Under the pieces are notes generated by a model. That model was given only the letters and a program-made list of their open reading frames with translations. It was not told the DNA's origin and made no database searches. From positions 124,001-188,000 of the forward strand of contig CAUDUM010000005.1 in assembly GCA_958452575.1 (NCBI GenBank): a DNA stretch of 64,000 nt, written 5' to 3'. The translations under genes were made by a program, and so were the position numbers. Below, one piece after another: positions 8,691 to 16,713 of this stretch. Source of the DNA: an uncultured Eggerthellaceae bacterium. Its GTDB lineage: Bacteria > Actinomycetota > Coriobacteriia > Coriobacteriales > Eggerthellaceae. Positions within the stretch are counted from its first letter, which is position 1, and each line of letters starts with the position of its first letter.

Positions 8691-10169
8691 TTACTTGTGG
8701 TAGTAGCGGTGCTGCTCGTACTTGGGTTCGCAGCAGACGTTGATACCCAGGGTGCGGTAGAGCCTCTCGTCGGTTTCGGAGATGATCACCGAGAAGAACG
8801 CGTCGCAGCCGCGCAGCAGCTCGGCGCAGTCGATGAGCTGGGCGGCGAGCGGGTTGGTGGACGAGCTCACGGTGAGGGCGAGCAGCGTCTCGTCGGAGTG
8901 CAGGCGCGGGTTGCGCGCGTGCAGGTGCTCGGTCTTGAGATGGCAGATGGGTTCGATCACCTCGTCGGAGATGACGTCGATGTCCTCCACGCCCGCGACG
9001 CCCTTGAGCGCGTTCATCAGAAGCGAGGAGGCGGCGCCCAGTAAATTGGACGTTTTGCCTGTGACCACCGTGTCGTCGGGAAGCACCATGGCGCCCGCGG
9101 GGCCACCGGTCGTCTCCTCCTTGAGCAGCGCCGCGCTGCGGGCGGGCGAGTAGTTCGCATCCACGCCGGCCTGGTTCATCATCAGCTCCAGCTTACCGAG
9201 GCGCTCCTCGCCGACACCGGTGCGCTTGACCTCGACGGCGGTTTGGAAGTAGCGGCGCACGATCTCCATCTTGGCGGCCTCGCACACCGCGTCGTCGTCC
9301 ACGATCGCCATGCCCGCCATGTTGACGCCCATGTCGGTGGGGGACTGATAGGGGCTCTCGCCCATGATCTTCTCCATCATGGCCTTGAGCACGGGGAAGA
9401 TCTCGATGTCGCGGTTGTAGTTGACGGTGGTCTCGCCGTAGGCTTCCAGGTGGAACGGATCGATGGCGTTCATGTCGTCCAAATCGACGGTCGCCGCCTC
9501 ATAGGCGATGTTGACCGGGTGCTTGAGCGGTAGGTTCCAGATGGGGAACGTCTCGAACTTGGCATAGCCGGCCTTGGTGCCGCGCTTGTTCTCGTGGTAG
9601 AGCTGCGAGAGGCATGTGGCCATCTTGCCCGAGCCGGGGCCGGGCGCGGTCACGACCACCAGCGGACGGCTGGTCTCGACGAACTCGTTTTTGCCGTAGC
9701 CCTCGTCGCTGACGATGTGCTCGATGTCGTAGGGATAGCCGGCGATGGGATAGTGCAGGCGGCTTTTGATGCCCAGCGAGTCGAGGCGGCGGCGGAACGC
9801 GTCGGCATCGGGTTGGCCGGCGTACTGCGTGATGACCACGTCGCCCACCAAAAAGCCCATGCCGCGGAACACGTCCATCAGGCGCAGCAGGTCGTCGTCG
9901 TAGGTGATGCCCAGATCGCCGCGCGTCTTGCTCTTCTCGATGTCGTTGGCGTTGATGCACGTGATGATCTCGACGTCGTCGATGAGGCTTTCGAGCATGC
10001 GGATCTTGGTGTCCGGCTGAAAGCCCGGGAGCACGCGCGAGGCATGGTAGTCGTCGAAGAGCTTGCCGCCGAATTCCAAGTAAAGCTTGCCGCCGAACTG
10101 GGCGATGCGCTCCTTGATGCGCTCGGCTTGCAGTGAGATGTACTTGTCGTTGTCGAATCCGGTGCGCAT
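8691..10169 (-). CDS. DUF1846 (UPF0371) family protein
   Basis: The 492-residue protein matches in length and sequence the DUF1846/UPF0371 family found in many Firmicutes and Actinobacteria: an N-terminal MRTGFDNDKYISLQAERI start, FGGKLFDDYHASRVLPGF, and a PGPGSGKMATCLSQLYHE segment resembling a nucleotide-binding loop near residue 180. The biochemical function is not established as far as I know. No signal peptide or membrane segment is visible, so it is presumably cytoplasmic. The start ATG is preceded by GAGGAGCG-like sequence. It is transcribed alone, with a TATAAT on the same strand about 107 bases upstream. Confidence 0.9.
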   Translation of the reverse strand: MRTGFDNDKYISLQAERIKERIAQFGGKLYLEFGGKLFDDYHASRVLPGFQPDTKIRMLESLIDDVEIITCINANDIEKSKTRGDLGITYDDDLLRLMDVFRGMGFLVGDVVITQYAGQPDADAFRRRLDSLGIKSRLHYPIAGYPYDIEHIVSDEGYGKNEFVETSRPLVVVTAPGPGSGKMATCLSQLYHENKRGTKAGYAKFETFPIWNLPLKHPVNIAYEAATVDLDDMNAIDPFHLEAYGETTVNYNRDIEIFPVLKAMMEKIMGESPYQSPTDMGVNMAGMAIVDDDAVCEAAKMEIVRRYFQTAVEVKRTGVGEERLGKLELMMNQAGVDANYSPARSAALLKEETTGGPAGAMVLPDDTVVTGKTSNLLGAASSLLMNALKGVAGVEDIDVISDEVIEPICHLKTEHLHARNPRLHSDETLLALTVSSSTNPLAAQLIDCAELLRGCDAFFSVIISETDERLYRTLGINVCCEPKYEQHRYYHK

Positions 10170-10275
10170 TGGCGTGGTCGCTCCTCTTCTTCCTCAGCCT
10201 GCTTGGCGCTTGGTCGGCGAACGCGTGCCGTTGGGCGCGTGCCGATCAAGCGGCTCCATCGCTATGAACCAGCCG

Positions 10276-10281
10276 ATTATA
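10276..10281 (-). promoter_or_regulatory. Probable -10 element of the DUF1846 gene
   Basis: TATAAT read on the minus strand, ~107 bases before the start codon. The -35 is not recognisable. The rest of the 136-base gap to the next gene shows nothing clear. Confidence 0.4.
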
Positions 10282-10305
10282 ACGCATGCCGAAAGCGGGG
10301 AGGCG

Positions 10306-13300
10306 TCACCGGCGGCGCATTTCACGATTGCGGCGGAAATGCGCCGCGCCCAGAAGCGCGCTTGCCGCCGCGCAGGCAAACGCCCCCGCCAAGGCGCAGA
10401 TCGCCGCGGCGCCATCGCCTGTGCCGGAGAGGGAGGATCCCGTCTCGGGCGTCTTGCCGGAGGGCGTCTCGGCGGATTGCCCGCCCTGATCGGGATTGCC
10501 GCCTTGCTCCGAACCGGACGTGTCGTCGCTGCCAGTGCCGCCGTTGGTATCGTGATCCGGATCGGACGGATCGCCGCCGCCGGGCTTGCCGTCATCGTCG
10601 GATGCGCCGTCATCTGGATCGTCGGAATCGTCGGTTCCGCTTCCGCCGGGATCGTCGGGGTTGTCGGGGCCGTTTCCGCCGGGGTCGTCCGTTCCGTCCC
10701 CGGCGGGATCATCCGTCCCGTCGCCGGGAGTGTCGGGCTTTCCGTCGTCCGGGCTGTCCGTTCCGGGCGTCCCGGTTTCCTCGTGGGCCGGCGTCAGCAC
10801 GAGCGCGCCGTCGTTGCCCAAGCGCGCGGATAGCGCGAGTTGCCCGGCTTGCGATGCCTCCGCATCGCCCTGCCGTTCTGAATCGCCGGGGATGCGTGCG
10901 CCCATGCGGAGGGAGAACGGGGAGGTCACCGTCGGGTTGGCGCTTTTCGCCGTGTCTTCCAGCACCGAGGGGACGGGTGCTTTGGGCGTGCCTGCGGCGA
11001 TGCTCCAGCGGCCATCCGCTCCCGCGAAGCACGCCGACGCACTCTGTCTATCGAGCGTGAGCGGGAGGTAGGTCCGCTGCACCTCGACGGGCACGTCGAC
11101 TCCCGGCCGGAGCCCGTCTGCGCTGCATGCCAGGTTCTCGTAATAGACGGTATCGCCTGCATGAGGCGCCGAGGAAAGGGGTCCGAGCGCATCCGCCGTC
11201 GCGGATCCGTCCGGGGCAGCGGAGCGCCCTTGCTTCAGCTGGAACAGCGGTGTGTCCTCGACGAACAAATAGCGGGAATTCGTCGAGGCGGCCAAGGCGC
11301 TCATGGCGCCGCCGGCGCCCGTCGTATCCCCGTTGTCAACGTATGCGTTTGTGAGCAAGCTATACGATGCCGTCCCTTCGGATGGGGCGATGCCTTCCAG
11401 AAGCGATCCCATCTCCTCGGCGTCCACCTTCTCGCTCGCCTGGACGCGTCGCGCGAGCGCTGCGACGTCGTCGCGCGGTCCCACTTCGAACACCACCTGC
11501 AGCGGGCTTGCCTTGGCGGCATCCTCCGCCAGCATCATCGTCGTCGTGCCGTCGAGGCGCTCGGTGATGGATGCCTTGCGTGCGGGGATGCTGTCCGCCG
11601 GCGCGGTGAACAGGAGCGACTCGTCGGAAGTGTCCAGATCGGTTTCCACCATCACGATGAAGTCGTACAGCGGGACGTCCGCGCCGGAATATTGGTTCTC
11701 GAGGTTGCCGATGAAGAAATAGGTCTGGCAGATCGCGCTCGCGCCGGCGTTCTTTGCCGCCTGGATTCGCTGGGATGCCTCGGATGTCGGATCGTTTTGC
11801 AATGCGCCGGATCGCGCGGCGGCTATCTCGTCGTTTCCCGCGGACGTGTAGGGAAGTCCGTCGCCGGGGACCATCCCGTGCTCGGCATCGACGTACCATG
11901 CGGCGAAGTTCGAGAAGCCGTCATCGCTGTAGGCGATCTGCCCGGCGGTATAGGCACCGTAAAGCAGGTCGAACGACTGACCGTCCAGATCGTAGCGGGC
12001 ATCCAGGGAGTTCATCAGGTATTGCAGCTCGTGGTACGCCTCGATGTCCCACGGGTCGGCAAAGCTCGTGCAAAGGGCCTTGGCGGCCAGCGAGCCGTCG
12101 AGGATCTTTCCCTGGAACTGGATCCCCTCGATATGCTTCACCTGCATGAGGTGTCCCAGGTCGTCTTGGAATCGAATGCGGTTTTCGGTGGGCGAGGACG
12201 CGGCGTCGCCGTTGGGGTTGACCGGGGAGCGGTACGTGATTCCGAGGATGCGGTCGACCGCGGCGTTGAACGATCCGTCGAGCGCTCCGGCATCGGTGGC
12301 GGCAAAGTACTCCGTCGCCCCGTTGAACGCATAGCCGTCAGCGGCATCGAGAAGACCGGGGACGGGGTTGGGAAACGCGATGTCGCGTGCCTCCAGATCG
12401 CTGCGGCCTGCCGAGTAGAGCTGCAGCGTGACGCTCGGCAGGCCCGCCGCGGCGGCTTGGGCGTAGGCGGTGCGGGCGGCGTCGATGTTGCTGCAGAGGT
12501 TCGTTCCCTGCGCGGCGCCGGTTCCGGCAACGTAGGCGCCCTTCTGCTCCTCGGCGGTTTGCAGCACGTAGGCGCCGAGCGATCGCGTATCGAGCCCTAC
12601 GGTGTAAAAGGAGAGGCGCTCGCCCGCGGCGGCGTAGGCCGCATCGACGCGATCCATGGCGTCTTGCATCGTGAGCAGCGTCGCGAACGCTGCATCGGTT
12701 CCATAGCCGGAGCTGTACCCGGTGGGAAGCGTGCCCAAAAACCCTCCGTCGCCTTGCGCTTGGCCGTCGTAGGACGGGGGATCGGCGATGTCGGTGTTGG
12801 CGCAAATGGCGACCTGGGAGCCCATCACCACCACCTCGGGCACGCGAGGATGCTCCGCGGTCGCTTCGGCGGACGCTTGCACCAGCAAGTCGCCGGCGGC
12901 ATGGAACGCGCGCTGGAGGTAGGAGTAGCCTTTGAACGGCGCGTCGAGGGTCGCGGTCTGCGGATCGTCCGCCGCAGCGGTCACCCGGAATCCCGCTCCT
13001 CCCGGCAAGTCGGAGGCGTAGCGGATGTAATCGCCGTCGCCGTCGGGGCGATAGGTGTCCAGCGGCATGAGGATCGTCGTGTCGATGCTGTAGCCCACCA
13101 CCGCCACGCGGGTGGGATCCGCCGGCCCCACGCCGTCGGCGTTTTCCGTCATCAGGCGTCCGATCGCCTCGTTGAGCGCATCGGCAAGGTGCTCGGCGTA
13201 CGTTTTCCCGTCGTAGTGAAACGATGAGAGCGTCGAGTTGAGGCTGATGACGAACACGACGTCGTGGGGTGCGGTCTGCTCCTTGCGAAACGACGCCGAT

Positions 13301-13719
13301 GACGAGAAGGCGGACATCCCCACCAGAAAATCCAGATCGGCGTCCTGCATCGACGGGTTGGCGACGCCAGCCGCCACGGCCTGCTCCACCGAGGGATACA
13401 CGGATTTGTCGACCCAGAGCCGTCCGGCGTCGTCGGTGGAAAACGAGCTGCCGTCCGCCCCTGAGAACAGCTCCTTCCAAGAGCCTGCCGTGGCGGGGTC
13501 GCAGACCTTTGCGATCGATGCCGGCACCAGTGTCTCCGAAGGGACGGGGGAGGCGGGCCCGGTGCCTCCGGCTTCCCCGCCCTCGTCCCCAAAGGCGGGT
13601 TGCGCGCCCAGGCAAAGAGAGCATGCCAGGCAGAGCGCGATCGCGAGCGCTTTGAAGGACGGGGAGGGCGTCGCCGCCGAGGGGACGGTGCGGGCGGGGT
13701 CGGACGTGCGGCGATGCAT
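10306..13719 (-). CDS. Large wall-anchored surface protein with degenerate VWA-like domain
   Basis: The 1137-residue protein has a signal peptide (hydrophobic core LAIALCLACSLCLGA, cleavage near AFG). A von Willebrand A-like domain starts near residue 160 (HDVVFVISLNST...) and continues through VAVVGYSIDTT and VVVMGSQVA. The MIDAS position normally read DxSxS is here S-L-N-S-T, so metal binding is doubtful. Residues ~1000-1100 are a Gly/Asp/Pro/Thr-rich linker typical of wall-spanning regions. The C-terminus has KTPETG, a hydrophobic helix and an Arg-rich tail, a sortase-type anchor with Thr in place of Leu. No sortase gene lies in this window. It probably faces the host or neighbouring cells; the ligand is unknown. 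Confidence 0.78.
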   Translation of the reverse strand: MHRRTSDPARTVPSAATPSPSFKALAIALCLACSLCLGAQPAFGDEGGEAGGTGPASPVPSETLVPASIAKVCDPATAGSWKELFSGADGSSFSTDDAGRLWVDKSVYPSVEQAVAAGVANPSMQDADLDFLVGMSAFSSSASFRKEQTAPHDVVFVISLNSTLSSFHYDGKTYAEHLADALNEAIGRLMTENADGVGPADPTRVAVVGYSIDTTILMPLDTYRPDGDGDYIRYASDLPGGAGFRVTAAADDPQTATLDAPFKGYSYLQRAFHAAGDLLVQASAEATAEHPRVPEVVVMGSQVAICANTDIADPPSYDGQAQGDGGFLGTLPTGYSSGYGTDAAFATLLTMQDAMDRVDAAYAAAGERLSFYTVGLDTRSLGAYVLQTAEEQKGAYVAGTGAAQGTNLCSNIDAARTAYAQAAAAGLPSVTLQLYSAGRSDLEARDIAFPNPVPGLLDAADGYAFNGATEYFAATDAGALDGSFNAAVDRILGITYRSPVNPNGDAASSPTENRIRFQDDLGHLMQVKHIEGIQFQGKILDGSLAAKALCTSFADPWDIEAYHELQYLMNSLDARYDLDGQSFDLLYGAYTAGQIAYSDDGFSNFAAWYVDAEHGMVPGDGLPYTSAGNDEIAAARSGALQNDPTSEASQRIQAAKNAGASAICQTYFFIGNLENQYSGADVPLYDFIVMVETDLDTSDESLLFTAPADSIPARKASITERLDGTTTMMLAEDAAKASPLQVVFEVGPRDDVAALARRVQASEKVDAEEMGSLLEGIAPSEGTASYSLLTNAYVDNGDTTGAGGAMSALAASTNSRYLFVEDTPLFQLKQGRSAAPDGSATADALGPLSSAPHAGDTVYYENLACSADGLRPGVDVPVEVQRTYLPLTLDRQSASACFAGADGRWSIAAGTPKAPVPSVLEDTAKSANPTVTSPFSLRMGARIPGDSERQGDAEASQAGQLALSARLGNDGALVLTPAHEETGTPGTDSPDDGKPDTPGDGTDDPAGDGTDDPGGNGPDNPDDPGGSGTDDSDDPDDGASDDDGKPGGGDPSDPDHDTNGGTGSDDTSGSEQGGNPDQGGQSAETPSGKTPETGSSLSGTGDGAAAICALAGAFACAAASALLGAAHFRRNREMRRR

Positions 13720-13771
13720 GATGCCTCGATTCTGGCTGGCGCATACGGCGCAAGCCTAGACGGTTCGGACG

Positions 13772-13780
13772 AGCATAGCA
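13772..13780 (-). promoter_or_regulatory. Extended -10 promoter element of the VWA gene
   Basis: Read on the minus strand this is TGCTATGCT, an extended -10 (TGn plus TATGCT), 52 bases before the start codon. The same nine bases precede the LCP gene at 46159. Confidence 0.45.
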
Positions 13781-13866
13781 CCTGGGTACCAGTGCGAGCG
13801 GCCCATCGAGGCGGAAGGGCCATCTGCCATCGAACCGTTACGGGCGCCGGCGCGCATCCGCGCCGT

Positions 13867-14805
13867 TTAGAACCATTTGAGCCGTTTGAGCAGCAGCAGC
13901 ATCAAAACCAGCACGATCGCGGTTATGCCGGTGACGATGGCGAAACCGTAGGGCGAGCCGGAAAAGGGGATCCCCGCCAGGTTCATGCCGAACAGGCCGC
14001 CGATCACCGTGGGGACGCACAGCACCAGCGTGATCGTCGCCACCAACTGCATCGTGCGGTTGAGGTCGTAGCTCAAGATGCGGTCAAAATGGTCGATCGT
14101 CGAATCGAGGATGTCGGAGTAGATGCGCGTGGTCTCAAGCGCCTGGCGGTTTTCCAGGGAGACGTCGTCGAAGATCTCGCGGACCTCCTTGCTGCAGCCG
14201 AGCAGCACGTAGCGCCGATAGCGCTCGAACGCGGCATCGTTGGTTGCAAGGGAGGTGGTGAAGTAGACGAACGACTCGTCAAGGGTGTAGAGCTCTTCGA
14301 GGTCCTTGCGCGAGGGCTTGGCGGTACCGTCGGACACTTCCCTGCGCCGGCGGTCGAGCGAATGCAGGGCGCGGAAGTACGCGGTCGACGATGCCATCAA
14401 CAGGTCGCTGGTGAATTCCTTGATCTGGAAGGTGTCGTAGAGATCGCGCTGGGATTTGAGCACCGCGATGATGGGCACATGGTAGCGGGAGCAGACGCTC
14501 ACGACGTGATGGGGCGTCTCGAAGACGGCGAAGGGGATCGTCTCGTATCCGTAGGGCGCTTTGGAGTGGCTGCGCACGGGCGTGTCGACGATGAACATTG
14601 TGTAGTTGTCGTTGGTCTCGACGCGCGACACCTCTTCGAGGTCGAGCGGAGCGCGGAGGTCCTCCTCCTCGATGGAGAAGCGGTGGGCGATGGCGGCAAG
14701 CTCGCCGTCGGTGGGCTCGAACAGGGCGATCCAGCAGCCGGATTCCTCTTCCTCCAGCTTTACGAGCGAGCGTGTCCGCTCGTCGGTGCGGAAGTATTCG
14801 ATCAC
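13867..14805 (-). CDS. corA: CorA-family divalent cation transporter
   Basis: The 312-residue protein has the CorA plan: a long cytoplasmic N-terminal domain (mixed alpha/beta then long helices), two C-terminal membrane helices, and the signature GMN in the loop between them (GLFGMNLAGIPFSG). It imports Mg2+ (or Co2+/Ni2+) as a pentamer. I chose GTG at 14805 because GGGAGG lies 6 bases upstream; the first ATG (14844) has no ribosome site. The gene stands alone; a small acidic protein gene lies 98 bases upstream on the same strand. Confidence 0.92.
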   Translation of the reverse strand: MIEYFRTDERTRSLVKLEEEESGCWIALFEPTDGELAAIAHRFSIEEEDLRAPLDLEEVSRVETNDNYTMFIVDTPVRSHSKAPYGYETIPFAVFETPHHVVSVCSRYHVPIIAVLKSQRDLYDTFQIKEFTSDLLMASSTAYFRALHSLDRRRREVSDGTAKPSRKDLEELYTLDESFVYFTTSLATNDAAFERYRRYVLLGCSKEVREIFDDVSLENRQALETTRIYSDILDSTIDHFDRILSYDLNRTMQLVATITLVLCVPTVIGGLFGMNLAGIPFSGSPYGFAIVTGITAIVLVLMLLLLKRLKWF

Positions 14806-14903
14806 GGCGCGCCTCCCTTGTCGTCCTGCAACGTCTGCCAGCAAACATAGCAGACAGGGACGGCGTCAAGGCGCGCCGCGATGCAAAATCGGGGTAAAGT
14901 CGG

Positions 14904-15170
14904 CTACTTCTTGAAGATGCTGTCCAAGATGCCCGAGACGGCGCCGCCGATGTTCTCGCCCATCTCGCCAAGGAAGCCGGCGACGTCCACGCCGGTCTCA
15001 CCGAGCTTGGTCTTGACCTGCTCGACGATCTCGCCCATATCGACGTTGTCGAGATTCTGGCCGGTGATCTCCTCGATGGCGGCCTTGGGGTCGGCGATGA
15101 CGTCCTTGATCTTCTCGGGCGCATCCTGCAGGTGGCTGGTGACCTGCTCGACGATCTGATTCACATCCAT
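14904..15170 (-). CDS. Small acidic helical protein of unknown function
   Basis: An 88-residue product beginning MDVNQIVEQV, rich in Asp, Glu, Ile and Val with amphipathic helical spacing, ending in IFKK. There is no signal peptide or membrane helix; the central GVDVAGFLGEMGENIGG could be a short hydrophobic turn. The ATG at 15170 has GAGGAAA just upstream. I do not recognise the family. Codon use is ordinary for the region, and the ribosome site and compact frame make it likely to be real. Confidence 0.75.
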   Translation of the reverse strand: MDVNQIVEQVTSHLQDAPEKIKDVIADPKAAIEEITGQNLDNVDMGEIVEQVKTKLGETGVDVAGFLGEMGENIGGAVSGILDSIFKK

Positions 15171-15514
15171 GGTTTCCTCGTTTCTAGTCGGGGACGTGTC
15201 TGCGGCATTATAAACGGCGGATGCGCGCGTTGATGGGTTGAGGGGAGCGTCTGGCGGTTCGTTCAACAAGGGGTTGAAAAGCCGGGCCGCGCCGTTGAAC
15301 CCCCGACGATCGCACGGGATGAGCGGCGTGCGGGCCGCGTCTCCACCTTTTCGTTGAAACGGCGCTTTTCCGTATGTAGGTTCTCTGTGCGAAAGCGTTG
15401 CGCGCGTACTATAGCGGGCGGCTTATCGAGGGGTGGCGATGCGCATGCTCGGCTGCCTCGGATTTCCAAAGGACAAATCAAAAAAAGACGCAACAGCGCA
15501 GAGAGGGTGGATCC

Positions 15515-16006
15515 ATGAGTCTTGTCACCGAGTTCAAAGAGTTCATCGACCGCGGCAACGTGATGGACATGGCCGTCGGTGTCGTTATCGGCGGTGCGTT
15601 CACGGCGATCGTCACGTCGCTGACCGGCGATGTCGTGCAGCCGCTGGTCGACTTCGTCACCGGCACCACCGAGGAGGGCATCCCGAACCTGCAGTTCACC
15701 GTGCCCGGCACCACCATCACGTTCGGCTTCAGCAACTTCATCAGCGCCGTCATCCAGTTCTTCATCACGGCCGTCGTCGTGTTCGCCGTGGTCAAGGCGT
15801 TCAACAAGGCGCAGAACCTGGGCGGCGACCTGTCCAAGGGCCTGATCAGCAAGGTCACCGGCAAGGACGGCGAGGAGGTTGAGGTCGAGATGCTGCCCCC
15901 GACCTGCCCGTTCTGCTTGGAGGAGATCAAGGAGGGTGCGACCCGCTGCCCGCACTGCGCCGGCGCTCTGCCCGAGCCCGCCGCTCCCAAGCCCAAGGAG
16001 GCGTAA
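15515..16006 (+). CDS. mscL: Large-conductance mechanosensitive channel with C-terminal zinc ribbon
   Basis: The 163-residue protein starts with the MscL helix 1 (EFKEFIDRGNVMDMAVGVVIGGAF; gate region) and has the second helix SNFISAVIQFFITAVVVFAVV. It opens under membrane tension to release solutes during osmotic downshock. Unusually, after the channel domain there is a four-cysteine module, CPFC at 131-134 and CPHC at 145-148, followed by a Pro/Ala/Lys-rich tail. This looks like a small zinc ribbon, as seen in some Gram-positive MscL proteins. The ATG has GAGAGGGTGG upstream. It ends in a terminator. Confidence 0.93.
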   Translation: MSLVTEFKEFIDRGNVMDMAVGVVIGGAFTAIVTSLTGDVVQPLVDFVTGTTEEGIPNLQFTVPGTTITFGFSNFISAVIQFFITAVVVFAVVKAFNKAQNLGGDLSKGLISKVTGKDGEEVEVEMLPPTCPFCLEEIKEGATRCPHCAGALPEPAAPKPKEA

Positions 16007-16043
16007 GGGTCGACTGCCTTTCCGGCTTACCGTTGTTGTGGAA

Positions 16044-16078
16044 GCGCGCGGGGATTCGCATCCCCGCGTGCTTTTTTC
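16044..16078 (+). terminator. Rho-independent terminator of mscL
   Basis: A GC-rich hairpin (about 16044-16054 with 16061-16071) is followed by a run of six T. Confidence 0.85.
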
Positions 16079-16113
16079 TTTGCAAGCAGCTTTGCCGCTC
16101 GCTGCTCGTCGGT

Positions 16114-16584
16114 CTAGCGTCGCGGCGGGGCGGGGACGACGTGACGCAGCCCCGTCTTGCCCATCAGCTCGACGATCGTGCGCGCTGCCTGCGAGAGCTG
16201 CTCCATCTCGTCCGCGTTGAGACCCTCCAGACTGGCTCGCAGGTTCTCATCAACCGCTCGAAGGTGCTCGTCCATCGTCAACATGCCGCGCTCGCTTAGC
16301 TGGGCGATGACCATCCGCCGATTCTCGTCGCTTCGCCCGGTGTCCACCAGGCCGCGTTCGCGGAGGCTCTTCAGCGCGCGCGTCGCCTGCTCAGGTGCTA
16401 TCCCCACGCGATCGCTGAGCGCCGACATGTTCATGGGGCCCTCCATGTGCAGCGCGATCATCAGATCCATCTGCGTTTTGGTGAATGCTAGTTCCGGTTG
16501 GCTTGCCACAAGGGTCTTTTTGAACAGCTCGTGGAAGTACAGGGTCGCGTGGATGATCGACTCGGTGCCGTGGTTGCGCTCCAT
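16114..16584 (-). CDS. MarR-family transcriptional regulator
   Basis: The 156-residue protein has the MarR winged-helix plan: an N-terminal dimer helix, the recognition region MSALSDRVGIAPEQATRALKS, and the wing with the hallmark DENRRMVIAQLSERG. The ATG has AAAGAGGG three bases upstream. It is divergent from the MFS-CBS gene, and the 129-base gap contains a palindrome overlapping the exporter promoter. It probably represses the exporter and perhaps itself, releasing on binding a small aromatic or drug-like compound, the common behaviour of this family. Confidence 0.9.
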   Translation of the reverse strand: MERNHGTESIIHATLYFHELFKKTLVASQPELAFTKTQMDLMIALHMEGPMNMSALSDRVGIAPEQATRALKSLRERGLVDTGRSDENRRMVIAQLSERGMLTMDEHLRAVDENLRASLEGLNADEMEQLSQAARTIVELMGKTGLRHVVPAPPRR

Positions 16585-16607
16585 GATCCCTCTTTATGGC
16601 GAAATCG

Positions 16608-16653
16608 TTGATAAAGGTCAAGCGTTTGCTATACTTGACGACTGTCAACTATA
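16608..16653 (+). promoter_or_regulatory. Promoter of the MFS-CBS gene with palindromic MarR-type operator
   Basis: TTGATA (16608-16613), a 16-base spacer and TATACT (16630-16635), preceded by TG one base before it, form a good promoter. The 24-base palindrome 16630-16653, TATA-C-TTGAC-GACT-GTCAA-C-TATA, overlaps the -10 and probable start site; only one symmetric pair mismatches. Length and symmetry fit a MarR operator. The match to the MarR protein encoded next door is an inference. Confidence 0.65.
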
Positions 16654-16713
16654 GAGGCTGAGCGTCCCGACCGCAAGAGGACGGGGCGCTTTGTTGCGGA
16701 AAGGCGAGGCTGC

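Noticed and set aside
11161..13227. A 688-codon plus-strand frame opposite the VWA gene
   Set aside because: Low-complexity Arg/Gly/Val-rich translation mirrors the sense codons; no start signal.
15261..15358. Repeated GTTGAA/TTCAAC words upstream of mscL
   Set aside because: Three GTTGAA and one TTCAAC in ~100 bases can form small hairpins, but the words are short and I could not tie them to a promoter or regulator.
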